A stretch of DNA of 64,000 bases from Buxus sempervirens (taxonomy: Eukaryota; Streptophyta; Magnoliopsida; Buxales; Buxaceae), in contig OX387187.1 in the NCBI GenBank assembly GCA_947561395.2, forward strand, positions 24,781,829 to 24,845,828, given 5' to 3'. The number at the start of each line of letters is the position of its first letter. Position 1 is the first letter of the stretch. Below are positions 31,927 to 41,355 of the stretch, in pieces. The notes under the pieces were generated by a model that saw only the letters and a program-made list of their open reading frames with translations, was not told the DNA's origin and did no database searches. The translations under genes and the position numbers were made by a program.

Positions 31927-32070
31927 TGTATCCGGCATATCAGGCCGGATACAAAAGGGTCTTAATGTATCCGGCATATAATGCCGGATATACTAAGGAT
32001 TGCTTGTATCCGGTATGTTCCACTGGATACAAAGGAAAATACTTGTATTCGGCCTGAGTTGCCGGATACA
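31927..32070 (-). repeat. B1 U3 hairpin quartet, exact 39-bp period
   Basis: 27-base units start at 31927, 31966, 32005 and 32044, each 39 bp apart. The first has arms TGTATCCGGC and GCCGGATACA with loop ATATCAG. The others have loops ATATAAT, ATGTTCC and CTGAGTT. The third keeps pairing through a G-T pair. They lie about 170-310 bp upstream of the minus-strand TATA box. Confidence 0.9.
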
Positions 32071-32110
32071 AGGAAAAAATCCTTTTTTCCGAATTTTAAC
32101 ACAGGCAATA

Positions 32111-32192
32111 CTTATTTACATATAATATCGTTTAAGTAAATGTCTTCGTATTTTTTAATCCCCATTTACTTAAGATATTACATGTAAATAAG
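32111..32192. repeat. 80-bp foldback element, copy 1
   Basis: Arms beginning CTTATTTACAT and ending ATGTAAATAAG, with inner arms around TTTAAGTAAAT/ATTTACTTAA, can form one long stem. The reverse complement matches 37125-37206 nearly base for base, and a variant is at 50396-50474. It resembles a very short MITE or a LTR structural element. Confidence 0.65.
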
Positions 32193-32648
32193 CAAACACC
32201 CCCCCCCCCCCCAATTTGAATCCATTAAAAATAGTTCCAGACCCAAATTCCAAGTGAATAAAAAGTCAACTTTCCAGTTCTAGGCAAAATTCCGATTTTT
32301 CAGGTCTGGAAAAAAGGTTCAATATGTTAAAACCAAGGTATTCGCCAAGATTTAAAATCTCAAAAAATTCTTTTATGCAATAACATGGCTAAAAACCTGA
32401 TTCGCGGGAAAAATTATCTTGAAATCTGGCTTTAAAAAATATTTCATTTTCTGGGGTCAAAAGTCAACAAAATTCAACCAGAAAAAGTTTGACTTTGCAC
32501 AAAAGATTGAATTCGGGCCTTTTCCTTTTCTGTTTTGGATTCAAATGGGTTAAGTATCTCAAACCCAATGCAAAGAACTGAAAATTCCAATAAAATATTT
32601 CTCTCCTTCAAGATTTATCAAAAATCGTGCAATTTTGGGGTGTCTACA

Positions 32649-32860
32649 GAGGTCCCACAATTTTTGATTTGATTTATAAAAATAACCAACCAAGGGTTTC
32701 ATGGAATATTTTAGGGCTTCCATAGGTCCCACAATTTTTTATTTGATTGATAAAAATAACCAACCAAGGGTTTCATGGTATATTTTAGGGCTTCCAGAGG
32801 TCCCACAAATTTTGATTTGATTGATAAAAATAACCAACCAAGGTTTTTTTTTTTTTTTTT
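32649..32860 (-). repeat. B2 leader array remnant
   Basis: Three units of the 76-bp repeat (GATTTGATTGATAAAAATAA, CCAACCAAGG) with the CATGGAA-type arms, cut at the left by B1's TGTAGACACC. A possible duplication next to B1 is GAGGT (32649-32653); its partner is outside the window. Confidence 0.8.
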
Positions 32861-33135
32861 TTGCAATTTGTTGAATTTTCTCTGTTTTCAAGTTCCAAAG
32901 CTTGATTGACACATGGTGGAATTGAATTGATTATCAAAAAAAATATGACACCCTAGCTTGCTCTTTGAGTTTCAAAATTAGGTTAAATCCTAAAAGAAAA
33001 AATTTTTTTTTGTGTTTTTTTATTTTTGTTAGACATTTTTATATTCTCTTTGGGGTGCCTAAGGATTATCCACAGTGTTTAGGCATTTTATTCTGGAAAT
33101 TCGGGCTGAAAAATCCAATTTGCACATTTTCTGCA

Positions 33136-33279
33136 TGTGTCCGGCATTAAGTGCCGGATAAGGATATGTCTTATTGTATCCGGCAACAATGACCGGATAC
33201 ACGCATAAACCTTTGCAACCAGCAATATATGCCGGATATGAATAAAGTTGTTCTTAATCGGCCTGAGTTGCCGGTTAAT
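33136..33279 (-). repeat. B2 leader hairpin quartet, 39-bp period
   Basis: Units start at 33136, 33175, 33214 and 33253, 39 bp apart. Loops are 7 bases (ATTAAGT, AACAATG, AATATAT, CTGAGTT). The fourth has TTAATCGGC/GCCGGTTAA arms. The third has lost several pairs. It corresponds unit by unit to 28344-28486. Confidence 0.85.
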
Positions 33280-33479
33280 GCCGAAATGACCCTTTTTGAC
33301 TCATTTTTTTCACCAGATTAGGTCATTTTCATTCCCACTTGATGTTCACCTTAACTTGGCCTCTAAAACCTGCCCCAAATTGGGCTTGGACATCATTCTT
33401 GCTATATTCACAAATTCATAAAAAAAAACATGGCTTTACCTTGCCACCTTACATGACCTTCAATATGGTATTCATAGTA

Positions 33480-34773
33480 TACCTTGGCCTGTAAAACATG
33501 CAAACGGCCTTCCCACATTTACACCCAATTCCCCAAACGCAATTGTGTGCTTTTAGCTGAAAACGTGTTTCTCCACCTTCAAGCGTATGGTTTTTGGGTT
33601 TTGGCTTAATTGGCAACTTAGAACTCAAGTCTAGTGATGCCCGGAATCGAATCACAGATCCCATTGTCATCACATCATTGACTCAAATTCTAAGGTGAAT
33701 GTTTTCACTTTCGCTTTCCGAAGTCACGACCTCGGTGCGCCAAGCTACCCACATTCATGGTTCAACTTCCTATAGGTAATGGGTAGGCTGTGCAAAGTGT
33801 TTAAAGTGCTCAAGTGCATTTAAAATTGAGGTACATTCACAACGTCCCAGCCCCTCGCCACTCTTTTTCGTAGCCATGCATACAATTCCAAGCCAAGGCA
33901 TATGACATTATCATATTGGAAGCAAAATACAAGCCAATTAAGATGGTAAACACCCAAACATGCTCATGACCAAAAGTGACACCCAAACATGTTATTGCAC
34001 AACAACAATTAAAACATGAAAAGCATGCTTGAAACCCCAAAAGTATTACCCCAAATTTCCAGATTTTCATGCTTTTTCTCATGCTCAAAGTGTACCATTT
34101 CTACCCAAATTGAAGCCTAAAAAATTCAGCAACTAATTGACATGGTCCAAAAAGTGTTTCAATTAGGTAAAACATGCTTGAAATCTCCCAAAACATACAC
34201 TAAAATTTCCAGATTTTTTTTTTCATTTTTGGGTGCATAAGTGACTTTGTTTTATGCCGAAATCCATGCCTAAAAAAAATAGCACCTAACAACATGGTAC
34301 AAAAAAGCCTTTTAGCTAGGGAAAATATGCTTGAAAATCCCAACAATGCCCACTGAATTTCCAGATTTTATTGCTCATTGTTTTCATGCTCAAATCATGT
34401 CATTTCATACGCCTAGATCAAAAGCATGGCATAACACAAACATTAAGCACAAAAAACATTATTCATGGGAAACATGCTTGAATACCCAAAATTAACACAA
34501 CATTTCCAGATTTCAAATATGTCTTTTTTTTCAACTCATGGCATTGAAACCCCAAAACAACACATATTATAACATAGCCAAGTCATATCACAACATGGGT
34601 TTTCCTTTAAACAAAAATCAAGCAACATGCCCATGCCTTTATCCATAGAAATTCCAAAGCATCCCAATCTGATTTGAAATGTAACAATATCCACAAATAA
34701 ATTAATCAAAATAGCAAGCATTCAAAGGTATAGAAAAGCATGAACAAATACAAAGAATGGCTTAATTCCACAA
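33480..34773 (-). other. B2 leader core and repeats
   Basis: 33890-33480 is the conserved core. 34020-34520 is a set of roughly 120-bp degenerate repeats with CATGCTTGAA and TTTCCAGATTT. No gene is supported. Confidence 0.7.
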
Positions 34774-34792
34774 GTCCCCAGCGGAGTCGCCA
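34774..34792 (-). other. B2 primer-binding site
   Basis: The minus strand reads TGGCGACTCCGCTGGGGAC, two bases after the LTR end. It differs from A1 and B1 at two positions. Confidence 0.85.
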
Positions 34793-34794
34793 GT

Positions 34795-37112
34795 TGTGAG
34801 ACACGGGAAAAATCGCCGGGATGATTTTCCCTCCGTCAGCACACGGGCTCAACGTAAAATTGGGAGAGTCGCTAACATTCAGAATTTTGAGGTGAGAATG
34901 GACACCAAAAGATTCAAAAGTAAGCAAAAATAGCTAAAAGGCAAATTCTAGAGTAGACATAACTCTACTTGAAAATCAAATCCAGAGATGGGTAAGGGGA
35001 TTAGATTATGAACGGGGGAAGGTGTTAGGCACCCCATTCACCCACACAAGGTGGTTGCCAAGTGTTTGTTCATGCAAAAAAGATAAGAAAGCTTGCTAAA
35101 AATCATTAAAAACATTGGAAAAGAATTAAGCCAATGTGTGATATTTTCACATGAGGAATCCAAATGGATTCTAGATCCTCTTTTATGTCAATATCACTTC
35201 TGGAATATCACAGAAAGATGGAAGTCAAAGCAAAAGTTGCACAAAACCAAGTTGAGGCAAATCCGGGAAATTTGGTAAAAAGCAATGTCATTTGTCTTGA
35301 AATCATTCAAAATCAATTTTAAATTGAATCAAACCAAATCCATTTGAAAGATCATGGTAAATAAGAGACTCATGCAAAATTTCAAGTAAATCCGGTTGAA
35401 ATCCTAGGAGTTATGCTCCTTTAAAGTTGCTGCTGGGAAAAATCAAAAGTGATAAGCATGCAAGTTTGGAAACTCACCTAGAAAACTCCACTCCATAAAA
35501 ATCCACGACATTTGGTGTGATTGAAGTCTGTATAGCCATCTTTCGAATGAAACTAGCCTCATACAAAAATTCATTCGGATGTGCCTTGGGTGGTCTCCCG
35601 AACAGGCCCCGAAGATCACAAATTTACCCAGAAACGTACCGATGAGCAATTATAAGTAAATCTGTTACCAATAATACAAATGGAGTCAAAAAATTATGAA
35701 ACCAACTGGATTTGAAAATAGACTCATAGACGAGTGCCCAGAAACAAAAATCACTTGGATCGGACTTAAAACGAACAGATGGCGCTCCGTCGAAGTGACA
35801 AGTTCCGTATTTAAACCTGAACTGTCCAATCAACTTTGACAGAGAGGTGTCAACAATCCACTTGATAGAAATTAATGAAATTTGGTAGGCATAAACTAAA
35901 CAGCCTCACCTTTCCCATGGTTCTAGAATCACTCCAAAATTCATCTGGACGATGAAGGTATGAGTGTCCGAAGTTGGGGTACAGTTGCTGTCAAGTTAGG
36001 CCTTATTTGGAGAAAAACAATTTAAAACTGTGACAAAGTGTGTGCAATTCGTGTAAGATGAATACAAATCCTTTAAAAATCATTTAAAGACATTCCAGAA
36101 TTGATTGGGGCTATTTATTTCAGACTTATCACAATAAATGCAATAAACCCGAAATGTTAGCCTATCCCGCCAAAATCGTGCTATGTATGTGCAAGTGTAA
36201 AAAATCATACAAGAACAATATAGCAATATAACATGCATTCATCTTCATCAAAAGAAGGTTCTAAAACAACCTAGGGTTCCGTTCCATTATCGTTTCCCTT
36301 AGTTCTCTCTCCCCGTTAAACACGGTTCTTCAAGATAATCTTGGGGTACTTTGAATATGGAACGGTTTTCAATCATTCAAAAGGCTTATGCAGGATAGGT
36401 TCTAGCACTAGGATCAATCCCCAGTCTCATTTCTCCTAGATCCCGCCTTCACGTTTTACGGCTAGGGGGAGTCTTGAGATACTTTGAGCTAGGGAAGGGT
36501 TTTCATACACATAGAAGGCCTTATTCTACAGAAAGGTAGAAGAAGAGATCTAGATCTAGAATATAAAATCAAGAAAATAAAGAAGTGGTTTGAGGCTTAC
36601 CTGGGGTTCTGGAAGCAATCCGGCGGCTGTTCCCTTCTTCACTCGGAGCTCTTGGATCTCCAACTTATTGGACATTTGCTTGAGGAGGAGCCTCCTATTT
36701 ATAGGCAAAGGTTAGGGTTAGGGTTGGTGAGAATGGTAGACACAACATAATGTCTATGGCCCACCAACCTTAACCCTAAGGCTATTTTCGAGATTTCCCT
36801 CATTTAATGAAGGACATGATGGTAAAAGATGAAATCTCTCGGAAAACCCTAATTTTGAGCAAAACTTATGTATCCATCATATCAGGCCGGATACACAAGT
36901 ATCTTAATGTATCCGGTCCATGATGCCGGATACACTGAGATTTGCTTGTATCCGGTATGTCCCATCGGATACAAGGAAAAACACTTGTATCCGGTCTGAG
37001 TTGCCGGATACAAGGAAAAACTCATTTTCTCACATTTTTGTGCTGGCTTCAAAGGAGATAATGATTTTTGATGATTATTGATCATTTGACTGTGCAATTT
37101 GGGGTGTCTACA
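34795..37112 (-). repeat. B2 5' LTR (2318 bp)
   Basis: Begins TGTAGACACCCC at 37112 on the minus strand and ends GTGTCTCACA at 34795. It aligns with the B1 LTR from about 29861 to 32098. It contains a hairpin quartet (37012-36869), TATAAATAGG (36703-36694), donor CCCCAG|GTAAG (36601/36600) and AGCCGTAAAACGTGAAG (36465-36447). Confidence 0.88.
36869..37012 (-). repeat. B2 U3 hairpin quartet, exact 39-bp period
   Basis: Units start at 36869, 36908, 36947 and 36986. The fourth has arms TGTATCCGGT/GCCGGATACA around CTGAGTT. Loops of units 2 and 3 differ from B1 (CCATGAT, ATGTCCC), and unit 1 has a damaged left arm. Confidence 0.88.
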
Positions 37113-37124
37113 GGTGTGTGTTTG

Positions 37125-37206
37125 CTTATTTACATGTAATATCTTAAGTAAATAGAGATTAAAAAATATGAGGACATTTACTTAAATGATATTACATGTA
37201 AATAAG
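37125..37206. repeat. 80-bp foldback element, copy 2
   Basis: Runs from CTTATTTACATGTAATATC to GATATTACATGTAAATAAG with a short A/T-rich centre. It is the reverse complement of copy 1 at 32111-32192 with few changes, and lies at the start of the C LTR. Confidence 0.65.
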
Positions 37207-37289
37207 TATTGACTGTGCAGGTAAGGGTCAAGGATATGCAAAAGTGTGATGCGTGCATGTAAAGTGAAAATTTTTCAATTTTGTTTTGC

Positions 37290-37455
37290 CCACATATATA
37301 GTGCGGATTGGACAAATCCGCACTGTATATGTAGATACGTCATGTCCGCATATATAGTGCGGATTGGACAAAACCGCACAGTATATGCAGATGCGTCGTG
37401 TCCACATATATAGTGCGAACTGGATAAAACTGCACTGTATATGCGGACACACGTA
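37290..37455 (+). repeat. C-family U3 hairpin trio, exact 56-bp period
   Basis: The TATATAGTGCGGAT arm starts at 37295, 37351 and 37407, spaced 56 bp. The first unit pairs with ATCCGCACTGTATA across a 7-base loop TGGACAA, a 14-bp stem with one G-T. The third has several arm changes and loop TGGATAA. The array is about 200 bp upstream of TATAAGTAG. Confidence 0.82.
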
Positions 37456-38895
37456 AATTTGGCCTTTTTTGCAAAGGCTCGGGATCTGAGCCTTATTTAC
37501 CCTTTTTACCTCTCTCTAGGGGACTTGATCTCCCCTAATTAGCCTTCGAAATTTTTAGATTTACTCCAACCCATGCCTTGGAATTGAGTTGGAAGAATCT
37601 AGAAATAAACTTTGGCCTACCCTTGTGACCTCCTATACCCTTAGCCTTGCCTATAAGTAGAGGGTCTCTCCTCAAGCAAATGGCTAAGAATTGAAGCTTG
37701 AAGAGCTCTAGGAGAAGAAGGGAACCCTTACCTCTTTGCTTTCTCAAACCAAGGTAAGTCTCTCCTCTCTTCTTTTTAATTTTAGGGTAGTCTCATCTTC
37801 TCCCTTTCTGTAGAATAGAAACCTGAGTGTATTTGTAGCCTCAGACCTATCTCTGAGTACCTGAAGTACCCTCTCTAGCCGTAAAACATGAAGAGAGAGC
37901 TAGGGGAAACAAGAATAGGAATGGATCCCTAGGTTAGAACCCTATTCTGTGATGATCTTTTATAGGCCTTTTGATACTCTGGGTGTGATTGTATTTTTAT
38001 GACTTTGTTTCAGATCTAGAGGATTCATGTATATCTATGTTGTCCATAATATTAGATCTCCTAGTTTCCTCCTAAAATTCTTATTTATCACACAACTACA
38101 CCCACTTCACTAATGTCTTTCTTTTGGTCCTTATAGGCTAAGATTTTGGATCTACCATGATCAATATGATAGATCTGAAATCAAAAGCCTTAAAATAATC
38201 TCTAGGGTTTCATAAAATATTTTCCAAATAGCTTCAACTTTTGAGAGAGGATCATATGGTCTAAACTCTCTCGTTTTGATTTTTTTTATCAACATTGGTA
38301 GATTTGGCTTCTTTTCCCAATCAATGAGAGATCTAAGCTAGATCTGTACCATAAATGGTTACAAGTTTATTCTTCAATGTATTTTTCAAATGATTTCAAC
38401 TTGTATAATGTGGAGTTTACAAGGCTTCAATGATTTAACCTAAGGTTGGTTTTTCAAGTTTAGCTTTAGGTTTACTTTCTTTGAGCTTATTTTGAATTTT
38501 TTATTCAATCATGAAACCCTAGAAATGGTGTAATCATATGGAGGGTCTAGAATTAATTGGGTCATTCATATGGAAGAACCATACATCCTTTTTGTTTTCT
38601 TTTTTTATACTTTTGATTGAGTTTTACTTGCAAGACTTTTTTAAGCATGAGCAGTACTTGGCAACCACCTTGTGTGGATAAATAGGGGTGCCTAACACCT
38701 TCCCCTATTCATAACCTAATCTCCTTACCCATCTCTGGATTTAACCTTGAAGTAGAGTTACTTTATTTTGACTCTATTTTTACTTTTATGATAATTTTGG
38801 TGGCCATTCACACCTAAAACGGAATAGTGGCACTCTTTTTTATTAATCCTGTGTGAAGATCAGGAAGTCATTTGATTGATTTTCCATGTCTCACA

Positions 38896-39145
38896 TTTTC
38901 AAAATAAAAAATATATAAAACGGGCAAATTTTACTTGTGAACAAGCGTAGAAATATCTAAAAGCAATTAAATAAGTTTAAATACGATTGTAATAGTTATT
39001 CTCGCAGGCATTATATTAAAATATAACTTTTTTTATCACTAATTTAATATTTAAATAATGCAACAATATACTCATATAAGCTATATACAGCATAAAATTA
39101 AATTATTCATTAAAATAATTTGATAATTAAAGTCGCGACATATTA
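38896..39145. other. AT-rich intergenic sequence
   Basis: Nothing recognisable. There are no open frames of note and the sequence is unrelated to the flanking LTRs. Confidence 0.5.
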
Positions 39146-39411
39146 ACTTAATATGCATAACTAGCTAAGTGTACTTGAAAGAATTAAAAAATATAATATA
39201 AATGGAGTATAGAAGATTAAAAAAGAAAAATTTTAAATGCCTATCCAATGGATTAGCGAGTTGGGTTCGGTGTCACCATTTTTTGCAGACAAATGAAGAA
39301 AACGTGAACCCGAACCCAGCCTAATTAATAAATGGGTCAACAATTCAATTATGAGATTTAAACAAAAGTCTATATTATTTCACTTGTCCTCATAAGTCTA
39401 CTAGCCGGGTG
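39146..39411. repeat. 250-bp direct repeat, copy 1
   Basis: From ACTTAATATGC to CTACTAGCCGGGTG. It matches 39951-40207 over its whole length, including CTAGCTAAGTGTACTT, CCTATCCAATGG and GAGTTGGGTTCGG, with small indels. Read on the minus strand, the right boundary has the CTAGT end seen at Helitron termini. Confidence 0.7.
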
Positions 39412-39950
39412 TATAAAAAATTTAACTTTTGTATAAAAATAAATAACATTTATGAATTCATATAATTGACTACTTATCAAGAAAGAATAGTAAGAATTAT
39501 ATAAAAATTTGAAGGGAATATCATGTGCACTAAAATTTTAAGCAAGTACAAGATAATCTTTAAAAATAATAAAAAACAAATCAGTTAATGTTTCCATGTG
39601 ATAGCAGACACTTATTCAACAACAAATAAGAGATGAAATCAATGCGGGCAATCCGGTGAAGATGTGCCCATATGTAAAGCGGTTCCAATCCCAAGTCCCA
39701 ACAATGGAAAATTTCGAGACGCAAAAATAGGGTTCAAATACTGCTCATGGATACACCTCATCTGTACTGAATAACATATAAAACCTGAACGGTCCAAATA
39801 AAACAATTCAACAATAAGTATTCGATGATAAACGATAGTAGCTCATCCCAATAAAACAGTTCTGCAAAAAGATTTCTACGTGTCACGTTGCATGTATGAC
39901 TGCAAAAAATTCATAGAAAACTAATAAGGGAAGTGTGTGTGATAAATTTT
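39412..39950. other. Spacer between the two direct repeats
   Basis: AT-rich; no gene, repeat or motif identified. Confidence 0.5.
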
Positions 39951-40207
39951 ACTTAATATGCTTAACTAGCTAAGTGTACTTCAAAGAATTAAAAAATATA
40001 ATATGACTGGAGTATAGAAGGTAAAAATAAAGAGAAAAAAGGAAATTTAAAATTTAAATGCCTATCCAATGGGTTAGCAGGTTGGGTTCGGTTTGACCCT
40101 TTTGCAGACAATTTGAGAAAACATGAACCCCAACCCAACCTAATTATGAGATTTAAACAAAAATCTACATCAGTTCACTTGTCTTCATAAGTCTACTAGC
40201 CAGGTGC
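39951..40207. repeat. 250-bp direct repeat, copy 2
   Basis: Second copy of 39146-39411, ending at CTACTAGCCAGGTG. The right edge continues into the Helitron-like segment at 40195-40418. Confidence 0.7.
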
Positions 40208-40418
40208 ACGTGCGGTACTACACGTATGAAGAAAGAGCTTGATGGGAAGAGAAAGGTTTTGCAAGTTTTAAAAAAATTAAGGCAATTTTGACTATTGTAC
40301 CCATTCTATTAATCAATCTTCACAATATAATGTGTAAAGGCTATTTAGAAAGTCAGCACATTTAAGTTGGCACAATTTTCCTGGGCGCCTCCCTTTATAT
40401 ATATATAGAGAGAGAGAG
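40195..40418 (-). mobile_element. Short non-autonomous Helitron-like element (tentative)
   Basis: On the minus strand it starts near TCTCTCTATATATATATAAAG (40418-40396) and ends CTAGT at 40195, preceded by GTACCGCACGTGCAC, which can form the GC-rich hairpin usual just before a Helitron 3' end. There is no coding capacity. The 5' end position is uncertain within about 10 bases because of the CT repeat. Confidence 0.4.
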
Positions 40419-41075
40419 TTAGTCAAATGAAAAGTAGGGGAAATTAGATTTTAGTGTTACTTTTTAAAATTAACCCTGATTCAGTCGTCAAATTCTTGGT
40501 AATTGGGAATTAGTGATAATTTTTAAAAACAATTGAGAATGATTGTCATTTTACTGTTCATTTAAGATTTCTTCCAAAAATACCCTCAAAACACTTCTTA
40601 ACCTTATTAAAACATGATAACAAACAAATTTTTTTTACAAGTATGTTGAGAGCATTTTTGGAAAAAGTCCTTTATCAACATTAGAACAACACAGATTCAC
40701 AATTATTTCCAAAAAGTATCAGTAATTCTTAATTACCTAGAATATGATGACTGAATCAAGATTATTTTTAAAAAGCATCACTGAAACCGTTTGTATCTTA
40801 CAAAAGAAAGAGTCGTTTGTGTAGCTTTACTTCTCCACAAAAAGAGGCAAGAAAAATTTGAAGCAAGCTCCCAATTTCTCTTCTCTCTACTAGTGGGCAA
40901 GGGTATCAACATGAAGTCCAAAATGTCTTTGGTCTTTCACAAGCTCAACAGAAAGCTACAAACTAACCTTCTGGAAGCACCCGGGGCTCTCTTTTCCTCT
41001 TTCCTTCCTTTTACTTTTATTTTCTCTTTTATAAGTTGGACTCATAAATAATACCATATCAAATTGAGCCCAATA
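40419..41075. other. Intergenic sequence
   Basis: I see no supportable gene. The frame at 40791-41051 has no recognisable domain and unremarkable composition. Confidence 0.5.
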
Positions 41076-41179
41076 TTATTTTTGGTGAAAAGATAACATC
41101 GTATAAATAGATCTATAGTTTAACAAAACGGGTCGTTGTCCAGCAAGGTAATTAGTAGAAATGATTTCAGAAAGAGAAC

Positions 41180-41350
41180 GGGGGAAATTTACAAAGACAA
41201 GAAAAATTATGAATGGCAAAGTTTGCCAAAAAGTCCGCAGCCATATTGTTAGCTTCTCTGTAGATAGATTCAAACTTCACTTCATAAAACCATTCAGCTA
41301 AAGCCTTGATGTTATTGCAGATGGCCTCCAATATGCCTATTATTGGCATT
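41180..41350 (-). pseudogene. RNase H-like (RVT_3) fragment, probably from a LINE
   Basis: The minus-strand peptide contains IKALAEWFYEVKF followed by YREANNMAADFLANFA. This resembles the C-terminal end of the RNase H-like domain common in plant non-LTR retrotransposon pseudogenes (wxV...H/YREAN...ADxLA). Only about 55 residues remain, with no upstream catalytic part in any frame nearby. It is a decayed fragment and the family call is tentative. Confidence 0.5.
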
Positions 41351-41355
41351 AACAA

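Larger units (their letters stand above)
1..32648 (-). mobile_element. Element B1: Tat/Ogre-like Ty3/gypsy retrotransposon, minus strand, interrupted by A1 and E3
   Basis: Reading right to left, the parts come in retrotransposon order: 5' LTR (32648-29861), PBS (29858-29840), leader, tandem array, gag from 26994, then zinc knuckle, protease and G-patch down to base 1. RT, integrase and the 3' LTR lie off the left edge. Gag is split twice: E3 lies at 23241-25764 and A1 at 2536-23191. The flanking gag text joins across both insertions with only the duplicated 5 bases between. The right end (TGTAGACACCCC on the minus strand at 32648) abuts a tandem array belonging to B2, so B1 appears to have inserted in B2's leader. 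All reading frames are broken. Confidence 0.85.
29861..32648 (-). repeat. B1 5' LTR (2788 bp)
   Basis: On the minus strand it begins TGTAGACACCCC at 32648 and ends GTGTCTTACA at 29861, followed by the PBS. It contains a hairpin quartet (32070-31927), TATAAATAGG (31760-31751), donor CCCAG|GTAAG (31646/31645) and one AGCCGTAAAACGTGAAG motif (31510-31492). Compared with B2 it has about 500 extra bases at its U3 start (32100-32620), including a foldback (32111-32192) and 14 consecutive C residues. Confidence 0.88.
32649..37112 (-). mobile_element. Element B2: 5' part of a second B retrotransposon (array, leader, PBS, LTR)
   Basis: The minus-strand order is LTR 37112-34795, PBS, leader 34773-32861, then about three 76-bp array units (32860-32649) ending abruptly where the B1 LTR begins. 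The leader aligns with B1 28046-29839 throughout. The simplest reading is that B1 inserted into B2's array and that the rest of B2 lies beyond B1's missing 3' end, off the left edge. Confidence 0.75.
37115..38895 (+). mobile_element. LTR of family C (solo or truncated), about 1.78 kb
   Basis: It ends CCATGTCTCACA at 38895 and shares with A and B LTRs the CTAGCCGTAAAACATGAAG motif (37875-37893), a TATA box (TATAAGTAG, 37652-37660), donor AAG|GTAAGT (37753/37754) and the block GGCAACCACCTTGTGTGGAT near 38660. U3 holds the hairpin array 37290-37455. No PBS follows, so it is a solo LTR or its element is lost. The left end is unclear because B2 abuts it, and no duplication was found. Confidence 0.7.

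Noticed and set aside
31927..32070. CRISPR-like look of palindromic repeats with regular spacing
   Set aside because: Plant nuclear retrotransposon context, hairpin arms with variable loops, only four units, and no cas genes.
40791..41051. 86-codon plus-strand frame
   Set aside because: No domain, no neighbouring exon signals, and the length is expected by chance in this AT-rich stretch.
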